Shown one piece after another: positions 1 to 7,681 of a DNA stretch of 19,974 nucleotides. Each line of letters starts with the position of its first letter. The first letter of the stretch is position 1. The notes beneath the pieces are model-generated. The model searched no databases. It worked only from the letters and a program-made list of their open reading frames with translations, and was not told the DNA's origin. The position numbers were made by a program, and so were the translations under genes. Origin of the DNA: JBHHZI01 sp046757965 (GTDB lineage: Bacteria; Acidobacteriota; Polarisedimenticolia; SMYD01); NCBI GenBank assembly GCA_046757965.1, contig JBHHZI010000053.1, positions 1-19,974 on the forward strand, given 5' to 3'.

Positions 1-87
1 GATGCCGCGGACGGATTCACGACGACCGGGACGTCAGCAACGCTCGCCGCCCCGACGGGGGTTCGCCGCTCCGACGTCGTGAACTGA
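1..87 (+). CDS. possible C-terminal tail of a gene entering from the left
   Basis: Frame 1 is open from the window edge to a TGA at 85-87 and encodes 28 residues that begin DAADGFTTTG and end RRSDVVN. Most third codon positions are G or C, as in the clear genes of this window, while the other two plus frames lack that pattern. The peptide is too short to assign to any family. If real, the gene converges on glpD, with 42 bp between the two stop codons. It could also be chance, because open frames are common in DNA this GC-rich. Confidence 0.3.
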   Translation, partial: DAADGFTTTGTSATLAAPTGVRRSDVVN

Positions 88-129
88 GCGCCTGGACCGG
101 GGTTCCCGTGCGGGGAGGCCGTGGTCGGC

Positions 130-1839
130 CTAGGTCGTGTCACGCCGAGCGTGGCCCGGGTCCTGGACGTGCCTGAGGAAGCGTGGCCGCACCGCCGCCA
201 GTTCCTCCTCGAGCTGGTCGTCGCTCCAACCCAGCTCACGGGCCATCAGCCCGGCACAGATGCGCAGGGCCGCGTCTCCCGGGTCCTGCCCGGTACCCAG
301 GTCCGTCCGTCGGAACACGACGTCACCGAGATGGACCGCCATCTCCTCACGGACCGCGTGGACGACCTCGACCTGCAGCGGTGTGGCCTGGCCGATGGGC
401 GTGATGAGAGATGGGTCGTCCCGGGCGTGGGCCAGAACCTCGGCATACCGGTCGCCGTGATTGTGGAGGAGCGCGTCGATGTGGCGGGCGGACAGGCCGG
501 CCAGATCGGAGCGGCCCGCCGCTTTCCGGCGCAGATCGTCGAACCGGTCGAACCGCCCGCCGCAGATCGGGGTCAGCGCCGTGGCGGACGGCGACACGGG
601 TCGGCCCAGACGCGGAGTGGCGAGATCGATGGTGCGCTCCGCGACTCCCCGGGCGGTGGTGTAGCGGACGCCGATGACGGTGAGCAGGCCACCGACGCCG
701 TCGCGGGCGGCATGGTCGACGATCAGGGAACGCTTGCCGTAGCTGAGGTCCGCGCCGCCGGTCTGGTCGTCGCCGAAAAGCACCAGCCCGGCGTTCCACA
801 GCGCGATGTCGTTGACCGTCAGATCGAGACCAGGCAGGCCGCCGTTCACCTCGGCAAGAAACCCCGCCAGGTCGGACTCGGTGACGGTGAAACGGTCCGG
901 GTGTCCGGCGTAGACCACGTGCCAGACGCCCACCAGGGTCGATTCCCTCCACGGCACGAGGAACAGGTGGCGAGCGCCCCGGCTGAGCAGGGCGTCGGGA
1001 TCGCGTGTCGCTGCCGGCACCGCCAGCGCGCAGTCACCGGTGAGCCGTCGGGGAACCACGAAGCAGGCATCCCGCGAGAAGGTCGGCCGGGGCTCGAGCA
1101 CGACATCATCAAGTGTCGCAAGCAGCGATGGCGCCCAGGATCCGGCCGCGTTGATGACCAGGTGTGCCTGGATGTCCAGCGTGTCGCCGCTCTCCCGGTC
1201 CATGGCTTGGATCCCGGTGATCGTCTTGCCGCGCCGCAGGAAGCCGGTTGCCTCCACGTAATTGGCGGCCCGGGCCCCTGCCTCCACCGCGGAGCGGAGA
1301 AAGCTCAGCGCCAGGCGCGGCGGGTTGTACATCTGGCCGTCGTGGAAGACGGCGGCTCCGGTCAGGCCGGCGGCGTCGAGCAGCGGGAAACGGTCGAGGC
1401 ATTCGGCGCGGGACAGCATCCGGCTCCGGGGGATCCGGTTGGCCGGCTCGGTGATGCCGCGGTTGCGGTCCAGGGTGAGCAGGTCGTAGACGGCCAGCGC
1501 CGCCCGCAGCGCGGTCCGGCCTCGCATCAGGCCCCGGTAGGTCGGGACGGCGATGGGGAGCGGCCGCGCCAGGTGGGGGGCAATCCTGAGCAGCGAGCGG
1601 CGTTCATCCCCGGATTCCCGGATGCGAGGCAGGTCGCCGTGCTGGAGATAACGCAGGCCGCCGTGGATGATCTTGAAGGAATTGGCCGACGTCCCCTGGC
1701 AGAAATCACCCCGCTCCACGAGGGCGATGTCCAGACCCCGGGAGGCGCCTTCCCACGCCAGGCACACTCCGAAGATCCCGCCCCCGACGATGACGAGGTC
1801 GTGGGCGTGGGAGGACAGGCTGGACAGGTCCCGTTTCAT
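130..1839 (-). CDS. glpD: FAD-dependent glycerol-3-phosphate dehydrogenase
   Basis: The 569-residue product should oxidise sn-glycerol-3-phosphate to dihydroxyacetone phosphate and pass electrons to quinone at the inner membrane. The N-terminus carries the Rossmann FAD-binding motif VIVGGGIFG (residues 16-24), with VERGDF at about 41-46. The family block IIHGGLRYLQ (57-66) follows, and a C-terminal DAO_C-type helical domain contains VREEMAVHLGDVVFRRTDL. Length suits the family (about 500-570). The block before the IHGGLRYL motif reads GTSANSFK rather than the usual Ser/Arg/Thr-rich version, so the protein may be a relative with a different 3-phospho-polyol substrate. The start is the ATG at 1839, eight codons before the conserved region; a GTG at 1854 is possible, and neither has a strong ribosome site. 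No glycerol kinase or facilitator is nearby. The methyltransferase gene lies 154 bp upstream on the same strand. Confidence 0.88.
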   Translation of the reverse strand: MKRDLSSLSSHAHDLVIVGGGIFGVCLAWEGASRGLDIALVERGDFCQGTSANSFKIIHGGLRYLQHGDLPRIRESGDERRSLLRIAPHLARPLPIAVPTYRGLMRGRTALRAALAVYDLLTLDRNRGITEPANRIPRSRMLSRAECLDRFPLLDAAGLTGAAVFHDGQMYNPPRLALSFLRSAVEAGARAANYVEATGFLRRGKTITGIQAMDRESGDTLDIQAHLVINAAGSWAPSLLATLDDVVLEPRPTFSRDACFVVPRRLTGDCALAVPAATRDPDALLSRGARHLFLVPWRESTLVGVWHVVYAGHPDRFTVTESDLAGFLAEVNGGLPGLDLTVNDIALWNAGLVLFGDDQTGGADLSYGKRSLIVDHAARDGVGGLLTVIGVRYTTARGVAERTIDLATPRLGRPVSPSATALTPICGGRFDRFDDLRRKAAGRSDLAGLSARHIDALLHNHGDRYAEVLAHARDDPSLITPIGQATPLQVEVVHAVREEMAVHLGDVVFRRTDLGTGQDPGDAALRICAGLMARELGWSDDQLEEELAAVRPRFLRHVQDPGHARRDTT

Positions 1840-1993
1840 GCCGGCGGGCGACACTCACCCGGGCGGCTCGAGGGTCGGGCACGTCGTGGACGGCCTGGCA
1901 CCCGGAAGAGAACACCCCACGAGACCCGCGCTCCGGGAAGGGGTCCGCCCCGCCGTGCACGCGGAGCCGCGACGGCCCCGGTGGTCCCCGCCG

Positions 1994-2761
1994 TCACCGA
2001 TGACACGAGGCGGCGATCTTCTTGGTGAAGATCCGGTTCTTCTTGCCATAGAGGATGAAGCAGGCCCGGAAGAACAGATGGAACAGCGAGGACACGGCGA
2101 TGAGGACGTAGTTCAGCGGGTTGTTGAAGAACACGTACAGATCCAGCGGGAACACGCAAACGTCACGGAAGCCGACATGTTCCAGAACCTGGCGCATGGT
2201 GTACTCGGTGAAGGAATTGTAGTGGTCGAAGTTCTGGGCCAACGCCTCGGCGCCGGTGATCGGGTTGGCGCCGTTGAGTCCATGCACGATGAGCGTGCCG
2301 CCGTCGACCAGATGATTGCGGAGCAGCTCCAGCACGACCAGGATCTCCGCCTTGGTCAGGTGATTGACCTCCTGCTCACAGAAGATGGCGTCGAATTGCT
2401 CCGCGTTCGCGGACAGGTACTCGCACAGGCCGACGGCCTCGCAGCTCAGGCCCCGGGCACGCGCGACCTCGATCTTTTCCGGGTCGGAGTCGATCCCCAC
2501 CACGTTGGTGTAGCCCGCGTCGGAGAGACACTGGAGCATGTAGCCGTAGCCACTGCTCACCACGAGGATGCGCGCGCCTTGCCGGGAGGGGAAGTGGGCA
2601 AGGTAATTGTGCCGGTAGAAGCGGGAGAACGATGCGAATCCCTTCTCGATGTCGTCCGGGGCCTCCCAGAAGGAGTCGAACGGCTCGATCTGCGCCGTGA
2701 ACGTCGTCTCCTCCCCGCGGCCTGTTCCGGGGGTCGGGGTCTGGTGTGCTGTTCCGGTCAT
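1994..2761 (-). CDS. class I SAM-dependent methyltransferase with hydrophobic C-terminus
   Basis: The 255-residue protein has a Rossmann-type methyltransferase core. Strand 1 and motif I read ARILVVSSGYGYM (residues 63-75), followed by the acidic ribose-binding residue in VVGIDSDPEKI (D91 or D93). Later strands include FDAIFCEQ (123-130) and the TLIVHGLNG strand (156-164). Motif I is degenerate: VSSGYGY stands where DxGxGxG is usual. Residues about 215-237 (NYVLIAVSSLFHLFFRACFI) are hydrophobic and followed by a basic stretch, GKKNRIFTKK. That suggests a membrane-touching tail and a lipid or lipid-linked acceptor (inference). The ATG at 2761 is chosen because GAGG lies 8 nt before it and because the longer frame to 2845 adds only low-complexity residues. 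Substrate is unknown. The family is often found near polysaccharide or lipid modification genes. Confidence 0.8.
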   Translation of the reverse strand: MTGTAHQTPTPGTGRGEETTFTAQIEPFDSFWEAPDDIEKGFASFSRFYRHNYLAHFPSRQGARILVVSSGYGYMLQCLSDAGYTNVVGIDSDPEKIEVARARGLSCEAVGLCEYLSANAEQFDAIFCEQEVNHLTKAEILVVLELLRNHLVDGGTLIVHGLNGANPITGAEALAQNFDHYNSFTEYTMRQVLEHVGFRDVCVFPLDLYVFFNNPLNYVLIAVSSLFHLFFRACFILYGKKNRIFTKKIAASCHR

Positions 2762-2910
2762 CTGGATGTCCTCGCCGAGAGCTGTGCCGGCGGTCCGGTC
2801 CGTGCGCGGCCGTCGCGGGATGGTGGACGGGGCGGACTGTAGCAACCCGGTCCCTCACCCGCCAGCGCCTGAGCCGGCGACCCGGCGGATGCGGCCGTCT
2901 GGATGATGGT

Positions 2911-2931
2911 CGGCGGGCCTGGGGGCCGCCG
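2911..2931 (-). terminator. candidate hairpin terminator after the SelO-like gene
   Basis: Immediately past the stop codon at 2933-2935, the arms CGGCGGgCC (2911-2919) and GGCCGCCG (2924-2931) pair over 8 bp with one bulged G and a 4-nt loop. No T-run follows on the minus strand, so it is at best a GC-hairpin or factor-dependent terminator. Confidence 0.35.
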
Positions 2932-2932
2932 G

Positions 2933-4759
2933 TCAGAGTCCCTCGCGGAACTCCTCCTTCAGGCTGGCGAGGTCGTCGAGAACCCGGCGCGCGGCCGGCG
3001 TGTCAGGGGGCCGCGTATCCGTGGCGGACACGATCTCCGGTATCAGGGACTGGTCCGCCACGAAGTGCTCGATGATGCGCTGGAACTGGTGCACGGTGAG
3101 CTTCGGGCGTGCCCTCAGGAGTCGCCGGCTGGCGTGATAGACGGCGTCTCCGGTGAGTCGATCCCGCCGGTTGATGATCGCCGAGCGACGGGCGATTTGC
3201 GCGGCCAGATCGCCCACGCGCCGGTGGCTGCGTCGGGCCGCCGCGTGGAGCAGGTCGAGATAGGCGGCCTGGAACCGGTGGACCTGTCGCCGGCGCGCGG
3301 GTGTGAGCTGTTGCTCCTGGCGCGAGGCGTACGTCGAGACGGCGATGGCGAGGAACTTCTGCGCGTCGATGGGGACCGGATGGCGGGCGTAGTGCCGGGG
3401 AACTTCCCGCAGCAGATCCCGCGTGCTGAAGATGGCATTCCACGTCAGACCATCGGGAACCGGTTGTGGTCCTTCGCCGGAACGAGCGCGCTCGAACCAG
3501 GCATGGGCGCGTCGGAATCGCTCCACGCGTCCGATCTCGTGGGCCATCAGGGCCGACTGTTGCGCCCGGGGGTAGCCGATCCGTTCAAGGACCTTGCGGA
3601 GCCGCGTGGTCGCAAATTCTGCATCGAACAGGGCGAGAACCGGGCCGTGGGCGAATGACTTCAGGGGTGAGCGGATCCCTGTGATGAGGAAATCGACGAT
3701 CTGTGCGAAGTTCTGCGCGATGAGCCTCGCCTTGCGACGCTGCTCGGGAATCGTGGTGGACCAGCGCGGGCCGTCGTCAAAACGGTATTCCCTGTGGTAC
3801 AGGCCAAACTGCCGCACCGACCCGTAGTCGATGATGCCGCCGTCGGCGAGAATGTTGTCGCCGTCCCAGTCCAGCCAGCAGAAGATGTACTCGGACTCGA
3901 AGGTGGCGGCGAGGCGAGCGAACGTGCGTGCTGTCGATTCTTCCAGGTGGCGATAGCGCGCTTCCCGCGTCCGGCGGCGGGGGAAGACGCCGTTATCGAT
4001 CTGCCGGCGAATGAAATGATCCGCCACCCCACGCAGCCGTTCCAGGGCGCCCTGCTTGAGGGGAGCGAACAGGTGTGAAGGTCGGATCAGGTTGGGGGCC
4101 GCCCGCACCACGATGGCATACCCGTCCGGTCGTCCGAGGATCGCCAGGACGCGCTCGGTGGCGATGCCGTTGCGATGCATGGCCTCCGACATCAGCAGGG
4201 TGTCGAGCCCTTCCTGTACACTCGCCGTGCCGCACCCGTACGACGCCTGAGTGCTGCCGGTACGAAAGAATCGATGCTGCTCGGCCGTCGCGGGGCAGAG
4301 ACGGGTCACGCCGGTCCCGCAGCTCGACACGTCCCATGTCCTGCCTCGTGAGGTGAACGTTCCGTTCCAGATGCTGCGACCGTCGCCCGAGGTCGTCCCG
4401 CGCCGATCGGGATGCTGGATCTGGAGATAGCGGGTGGCCATGTAGGTGCCGGGGAGTCGATCCGCGGCCGACACGGGCACCCGGTGGGCCTGGTCGTATT
4501 CATTGATGATGACCAGGCCGAACGTGTCACACAGCGCCCGGTGAAGATCCTGGTTCAGGCGCGACGGATGGGACCGGGGGATGAGACCCATGTCGCGGGC
4601 CCGGGCGAAATGGAACCAGATGACGCGGGCACCACGCACCCGGCGCGCCCGGTAGTCGACATGGCTGCCCGGGGCGGCGCGGCGGAGCGGGTGGCTGCCG
4701 TCGAGCCGCCGGAAGGCGGCATAGCGTCGGTCGCGCCGATGGCGGCCTGAGGTTCCCAT
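2933..4759 (-). CDS. divergent SelO-like (YdiU/UPF0061) protein adenylyltransferase / pseudokinase
   Basis: This 608-residue protein lines up by eye with the SelO pseudokinase fold. Shared landmarks are GDGR (125-128), WDVSSCGTGVT (142-152, matching the WxxxxKGAGxT block), MSEAM-x3-GI-x-T-x-R (190-203), VVRAAPNLIRPSHLF (217-231), ADHFIRR (246-252), and DN-x8-IDYG (D301, N302, D311). The 10-residue D-to-D spacing equals that of SelO D252 and D262. Family members transfer AMP to hydroxyl side chains and are linked to redox control. Here the ATP-binding Lys (SelO K113) aligns with C147 and the alpha-C Glu (E136) with T187, while the R176 equivalent (R219) and the metal residues persist. About 17 extra residues sit between the first two blocks, and the protein is about 130 residues longer than typical SelO (about 480). 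No C-terminal redox Cys or Sec motif is visible. The start at 4759 is fixed by AGGGGGG five nt upstream. Activity may be altered or lost. Confidence 0.7.
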   Translation of the reverse strand: MGTSGRHRRDRRYAAFRRLDGSHPLRRAAPGSHVDYRARRVRGARVIWFHFARARDMGLIPRSHPSRLNQDLHRALCDTFGLVIINEYDQAHRVPVSAADRLPGTYMATRYLQIQHPDRRGTTSGDGRSIWNGTFTSRGRTWDVSSCGTGVTRLCPATAEQHRFFRTGSTQASYGCGTASVQEGLDTLLMSEAMHRNGIATERVLAILGRPDGYAIVVRAAPNLIRPSHLFAPLKQGALERLRGVADHFIRRQIDNGVFPRRRTREARYRHLEESTARTFARLAATFESEYIFCWLDWDGDNILADGGIIDYGSVRQFGLYHREYRFDDGPRWSTTIPEQRRKARLIAQNFAQIVDFLITGIRSPLKSFAHGPVLALFDAEFATTRLRKVLERIGYPRAQQSALMAHEIGRVERFRRAHAWFERARSGEGPQPVPDGLTWNAIFSTRDLLREVPRHYARHPVPIDAQKFLAIAVSTYASRQEQQLTPARRRQVHRFQAAYLDLLHAAARRSHRRVGDLAAQIARRSAIINRRDRLTGDAVYHASRRLLRARPKLTVHQFQRIIEHFVADQSLIPEIVSATDTRPPDTPAARRVLDDLASLKEEFREGL

Positions 4760-4764
4760 GAAGA

Positions 4765-4771
4765 CCCCCCT
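4765..4771 (-). promoter_or_regulatory. ribosome binding site choosing the start of the SelO-like gene
   Basis: The purine run AGGGGGG, read on the minus strand, lies 5 nt before the ATG at 4757-4759. The in-frame ATGs at 4783 and 4807 have no comparable site, so 4759 is preferred. Confidence 0.6.
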
Positions 4772-4912
4772 GGGACCAAACATGGGGACTTCCGGTGCCG
4801 GCCGCAACCAGTGATGGACCTTCCCGTGCCGGCGCCGTGCCGCCCCGGCCGATGTCGGACGGCCAGGGTCGACCGGGAGCGGGGTGGCGTCTGGAGGCGC
4901 GCGTCACGAATA

Positions 4913-4965
4913 CCGGCCGCGGGGTGACGGAACCCCCTTGGACGAACCCGTCACGCCGCGGCCGG
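4913..4965 (-). terminator. long GC-rich inverted repeat, likely terminator of the outer-membrane protein gene
   Basis: Arms 4913-4930 and 4948-4965 pair at 17 of 18 positions (single G-G mismatch, at 4923 and 4955) around a 17-nt loop that contains ACCCCCTTGG. The structure begins 32 nt past the stop codon of the beta-barrel gene on its own strand, where a terminator or mRNA-stabilising stem would sit. No T-tract follows on either strand, so it is not a textbook intrinsic terminator. It also lies upstream of the SelO-like gene and may insulate it. Confidence 0.6.
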
Positions 4966-4996
4966 CGGTGGCCTCTCCCATCGCGTCGAGACCGGC

Positions 4997-5626
4997 TCAG
5001 AAGACCCAGCCGGCTCCGATGGTGCTCTCGAAGGTGTTCAGGGAGTCATCGAAGTCGTCGAGGAGGGCGTCGATGTACCGGTATCGACCCTCGACGCGGA
5101 TCTCGAAGCTCTTGTTGATGAACAGCCGCGCCCCCACACCGAAGTTCGCCGTGAAACCGGAATCATCGGTGATGTTGACGGTGGTGCCGTTGATCATGCC
5201 GACCAGATTGTCATCGATGTCGACGCTGGCGAAGCCGGCCCCGCCGATCAGGTACCCGACATAGTTGCTTTCGGGATTCGTGAAGTTCCAGATGGCGGAG
5301 ACATCGACGAGCGACAGGTCTGCATCGGTCTCGAGCGATGCATTGGTGGTGGCGGGCACGTCGGTGATGGTGTTGGGGCTGAACTCGAAGGAGACGTCGA
5401 TGCCCCACCGCGGGGAGAAGAAGTAGTCGTATCGAACGCCGAACACGACGTCGTCGTCGAGTTCCGGTTCCATGCCGGACAGGTTGGATTCCGTGATGTT
5501 GTCCCCGAAGAACCCTCCGACGAATCCGCCGATCTCCTGCTGGCCCTTCTCGACCTGGGCCAGCGCCGGCCCGGCAGTGAGAAGCAGTACGGCGGAGGTG
5601 ACGAGCACGATGGAGCGCGATCGCAT
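4997..5626 (-). CDS. outer-membrane beta-barrel protein (OmpA/OMP_b-brl-like)
   Basis: The 209-residue precursor has a clear Sec signal peptide: basic MRSR, a hydrophobic core, and a likely cut after GPALA (residue 23). The mature part has alternating polar/hydrophobic strands rich in Gly, Asp and Asn, for example GVRYDYFFSPRWGIDVSFEF, SNYVGYLIGGAGFASVDI, FGVGARLFINKSFEIRVEG. It ends in aromatic GAGWVF, the usual C-terminal signal for the BAM machinery. Length and pattern fit an 8-stranded barrel of the PF13505 type. Role is likely structural or adhesive; no enzyme motif is seen. The start is set by AAGGAG six nt before the ATG at 5626. The upstream leader contains an 8-G run, which could allow length variation, and a long inverted repeat follows the gene. 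Confidence 0.85.
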   Translation of the reverse strand: MRSRSIVLVTSAVLLLTAGPALAQVEKGQQEIGGFVGGFFGDNITESNLSGMEPELDDDVVFGVRYDYFFSPRWGIDVSFEFSPNTITDVPATTNASLETDADLSLVDVSAIWNFTNPESNYVGYLIGGAGFASVDIDDNLVGMINGTTVNITDDSGFTANFGVGARLFINKSFEIRVEGRYRYIDALLDDFDDSLNTFESTIGAGWVF

Positions 5627-5632
5627 GGTGAT

Positions 5633-5638
5633 CTCCTT
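5633..5638 (-). promoter_or_regulatory. ribosome binding site of the beta-barrel gene
   Basis: AAGGAG on the minus strand is spaced 6 nt from the ATG at 5624-5626. It decides against the in-frame ATG at 5641, which would put five extra residues before the signal peptide. Confidence 0.7.
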
Positions 5639-5762
5639 CATCCGGGAACTGTCAGATCGAGGGCTGTTCCTCTTCCCCGTGGGGCCACCCCCCCCGTCAA
5701 AGGATCGCTACATTGCTGATGAATCACCGGGCCGGGCAAATAATTCCCGCCGGGACCAACTT

Positions 5763-5782
5763 GCCGGGTGGCGCCGGGTGGC
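5763..5782. repeat. tandem 10-bp duplication in the gap between the cyclodeaminase and beta-barrel genes
   Basis: GCCGGGTGGC occurs twice back to back. It lies in the 189-bp gap between the beta-barrel start (5626) and the cyclodeaminase stop (5816). The same gap holds an 8-C run at 5688-5695. No convincing sigma-70 promoter is visible there; the AT-richer stretch at 5706-5752 is the most likely place for one. Confidence 0.5.
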
Positions 5783-5815
5783 TGCAGGGTCCGGGAGCGG
5801 CGCCGGGGAGGTGGT

Positions 5816-7501
5816 TCAGAGGCGGGCTTCCACCTGGGCGAGGATGGCCGCCTCGCGGCGCGCCGCCTCCGTATCGAGGTCGCGACCCCGCGAGAGGAGG
5901 TCGTCGGCCAGGTCGCGATCTTCCAGGCCGCCGGCGTTGGTGCGCACGTTGAGGAAGGCCGACCGCACCGCGGCCCGGGCGCACAGCGCTCCGACGCCGG
6001 CGTCGGAGGCGGAACTCGGCAGCCCGTCGGCTGCCATCGCGGCGAGAACCGTCATGGTGTCGCATGCCGCGACCATCACGGCCAGGGGGACCTCCATGGC
6101 GCGCTGTGTGGCTTCCTGCACGGCGTCGTGCCGCGCCTTCTTCGCGGCGTCGGTGTCCACCGGCAGACGCAGCGCCGTCATGATGGCGTTGAATGCGTCC
6201 GTGTCCTCATCCACCAGGGCCAGCAGGCGATCGTGGTGCTGCTTGCCCTTCTCCGCCCAGGCGGAGAACTCCTCCCAGCGGGCGTCCCAGCCGCGCTTGT
6301 GCGCCGACAGGTTGGCCACCATGGTGCCCAGCGCGGCGGCCAGAGATCCGACGGTCGCCGCCACCGATCCTCCCCCGGGAGCCGGCGCCTCGCCGGCGGT
6401 GGCGAAGACGAATCTCTGCACGCTGAGATCGATCAGGCGCCGGCGGGAACCATCGGAGATGGCGTACTCGATGATCTTCTTGGCGGGCTCGAACGGTGCG
6501 AGGTCGTCCAGACCCAGGCTCCTGATGGCGATATGGACCAGGTCGGCGTCGGGGATGCCGGTGGAGCGCTGCTGCTTGCGCAGGAAGTGGCGCCCCGCCT
6601 CGAGCATCGCCGCCTCGGGCACGAGACCGACCAGCTCGCTGCCGGTGACGCGAATGCCACGTGCATTCGCGGCGCGACAGACCTCGTCGAAGGCCACATG
6701 CATCGGTGTGACGGACAGCTTCGTCAGGTTCATGGAGATCTGTGCGATGCCGTATTCCTCGATGAACCAGCCGATGGCCTTCACCGCCGGCAGCGTGCCC
6801 GGGATCCACACGGCGTCGCCGTTCGCATCCGTGACGACCTCACCGGTCAGCGGATCTCCCCGGCGCTTCCTGCGGCCCGTCTCGCGCACGTCGAAGGCGA
6901 TGGCGTTGGCGCGTCGCGTGGACGTGGTGTTGAGATTGATGTTGTAGGCCACCAGAAATTCGCGTGCCGCAACGGCGGTCGCCCCGGAGCGGGCGTTGAA
7001 GGTCGCCGGCCCGAAGTCGGGGGCCTGCGCGGGGTCTGACAGGCGAGCCTCCAGTCCCTCGTACTCGCCGGCCCGCACCGCGGCCAGGTTCCTGCGGCTC
7101 TCGTCGTAAGCCGCCTCCTCGTAACAGTAGACGGTGAGGCCGACCTCCTCGCCCAGCCGCCGGGCCAGGTGTTGCGCGTGGGTCACCGTCTCGGCCATGG
7201 TGACCCCCGCCACGGGCACGAGTGGGCAGACATCCATGGCGCCGAAGCGGGGATGGGCGCCGGTGTGCCTCGTCATGTCGATCGTCTCGGCGGCCTGCCG
7301 TCCGGCCCGGACGGCCGCCTCGATCACCGCCTCGGGTCTGCCGACGAAGGTCACGACCGTGCGGTTCGTGGCCCGGCCGGGGTCCACGTCGAGAAGGGTG
7401 ACCCCTTCCACGGTCTCGATGGCAGCCGTGATCTGGCGGATGGCGGCCGGGTCGCGTCCTTCGCTGAAGTTCGGCACACACTCGATGATCGGCTGGGGCA
7501 T
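5816..7501 (-). CDS. ftcD: bifunctional glutamate formiminotransferase / formimidoyltetrahydrofolate cyclodeaminase
   Basis: The 561-residue cytosolic enzyme moves the formimino group from N-formiminoglutamate to tetrahydrofolate, then deaminates the product to 5,10-methenyl-THF. This is the last step of one histidine-degradation route. The formiminotransferase half (1 to about 335) opens with IIECVPNFSEGRD (5-17) and has GAHPRFGAMDVCP (81-93); H83 matches the catalytic His82 of the pig enzyme. The cyclodeaminase half (about 350-561) shows PAPGGGSVAA (373-382), the DEDTDAF acidic stretch (431-437) and PSSASDAGVGAL. The fused order and length match animal FTCD (about 541). The start at 7501 is chosen because VPNFSEG begins family homology there and AGGTGA precedes it; the open frame running on to 8425 is a shadow of the peptidase. 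No hutH, hutU or hutI is adjacent. Confidence 0.93.
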   Translation of the reverse strand: MPQPIIECVPNFSEGRDPAAIRQITAAIETVEGVTLLDVDPGRATNRTVVTFVGRPEAVIEAAVRAGRQAAETIDMTRHTGAHPRFGAMDVCPLVPVAGVTMAETVTHAQHLARRLGEEVGLTVYCYEEAAYDESRRNLAAVRAGEYEGLEARLSDPAQAPDFGPATFNARSGATAVAAREFLVAYNINLNTTSTRRANAIAFDVRETGRRKRRGDPLTGEVVTDANGDAVWIPGTLPAVKAIGWFIEEYGIAQISMNLTKLSVTPMHVAFDEVCRAANARGIRVTGSELVGLVPEAAMLEAGRHFLRKQQRSTGIPDADLVHIAIRSLGLDDLAPFEPAKKIIEYAISDGSRRRLIDLSVQRFVFATAGEAPAPGGGSVAATVGSLAAALGTMVANLSAHKRGWDARWEEFSAWAEKGKQHHDRLLALVDEDTDAFNAIMTALRLPVDTDAAKKARHDAVQEATQRAMEVPLAVMVAACDTMTVLAAMAADGLPSSASDAGVGALCARAAVRSAFLNVRTNAGGLEDRDLADDLLSRGRDLDTEAARREAAILAQVEARL

Positions 7502-7667
7502 GGCGTCACCTGGCGTCGACGGCACGCAGCAGGCGGCCGCACGGCATGAGCGCAGTTTAGACCGGCCGCTGGACTGATGCCAGACGCCGGCCCGGATGCA
7601 GAGCGGGCCCGGGAGAATCCCTCGCAAATCGCCCTCCATTCCTGTATCGTGGCAGACTCTTCCCGAC
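7502..7667. other. divergent intergenic region between ftcD and the S46 peptidase gene
   Basis: This region must carry promoters for both genes. A weak plus-strand candidate is TATCGT at 7645-7650 with TCGCAA 17 nt before it (4/6 and 3/6 matches to consensus). No clear operator, riboswitch or small gene was seen. Confidence 0.3.
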
Positions 7668-7678
7668 AGGAGGTGATC
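7668..7678 (+). promoter_or_regulatory. extended Shine-Dalgarno sequence of the S46 peptidase gene
   Basis: AGGAGGTGATC is an uninterrupted 11-nt complement to the conserved 3' end of 16S rRNA. Its GGAGG core sits 7 nt before the ATG at 7682. It fixes the start and predicts strong translation. Confidence 0.85.
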
Positions 7679-7681
7679 ACG

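Noticed and set aside
116..131. Hairpin AGGCCG-TGGT-CGGCCT at the end of glpD
   Set aside because: It is only 6 bp, overlaps the stop codon and has no T-run; too weak to call a terminator.
121..2028. A 635-codon plus-strand open frame opposite glpD
   Set aside because: The opposite strand encodes a full-length flavoprotein with conserved motifs; this frame has no recognisable domain.
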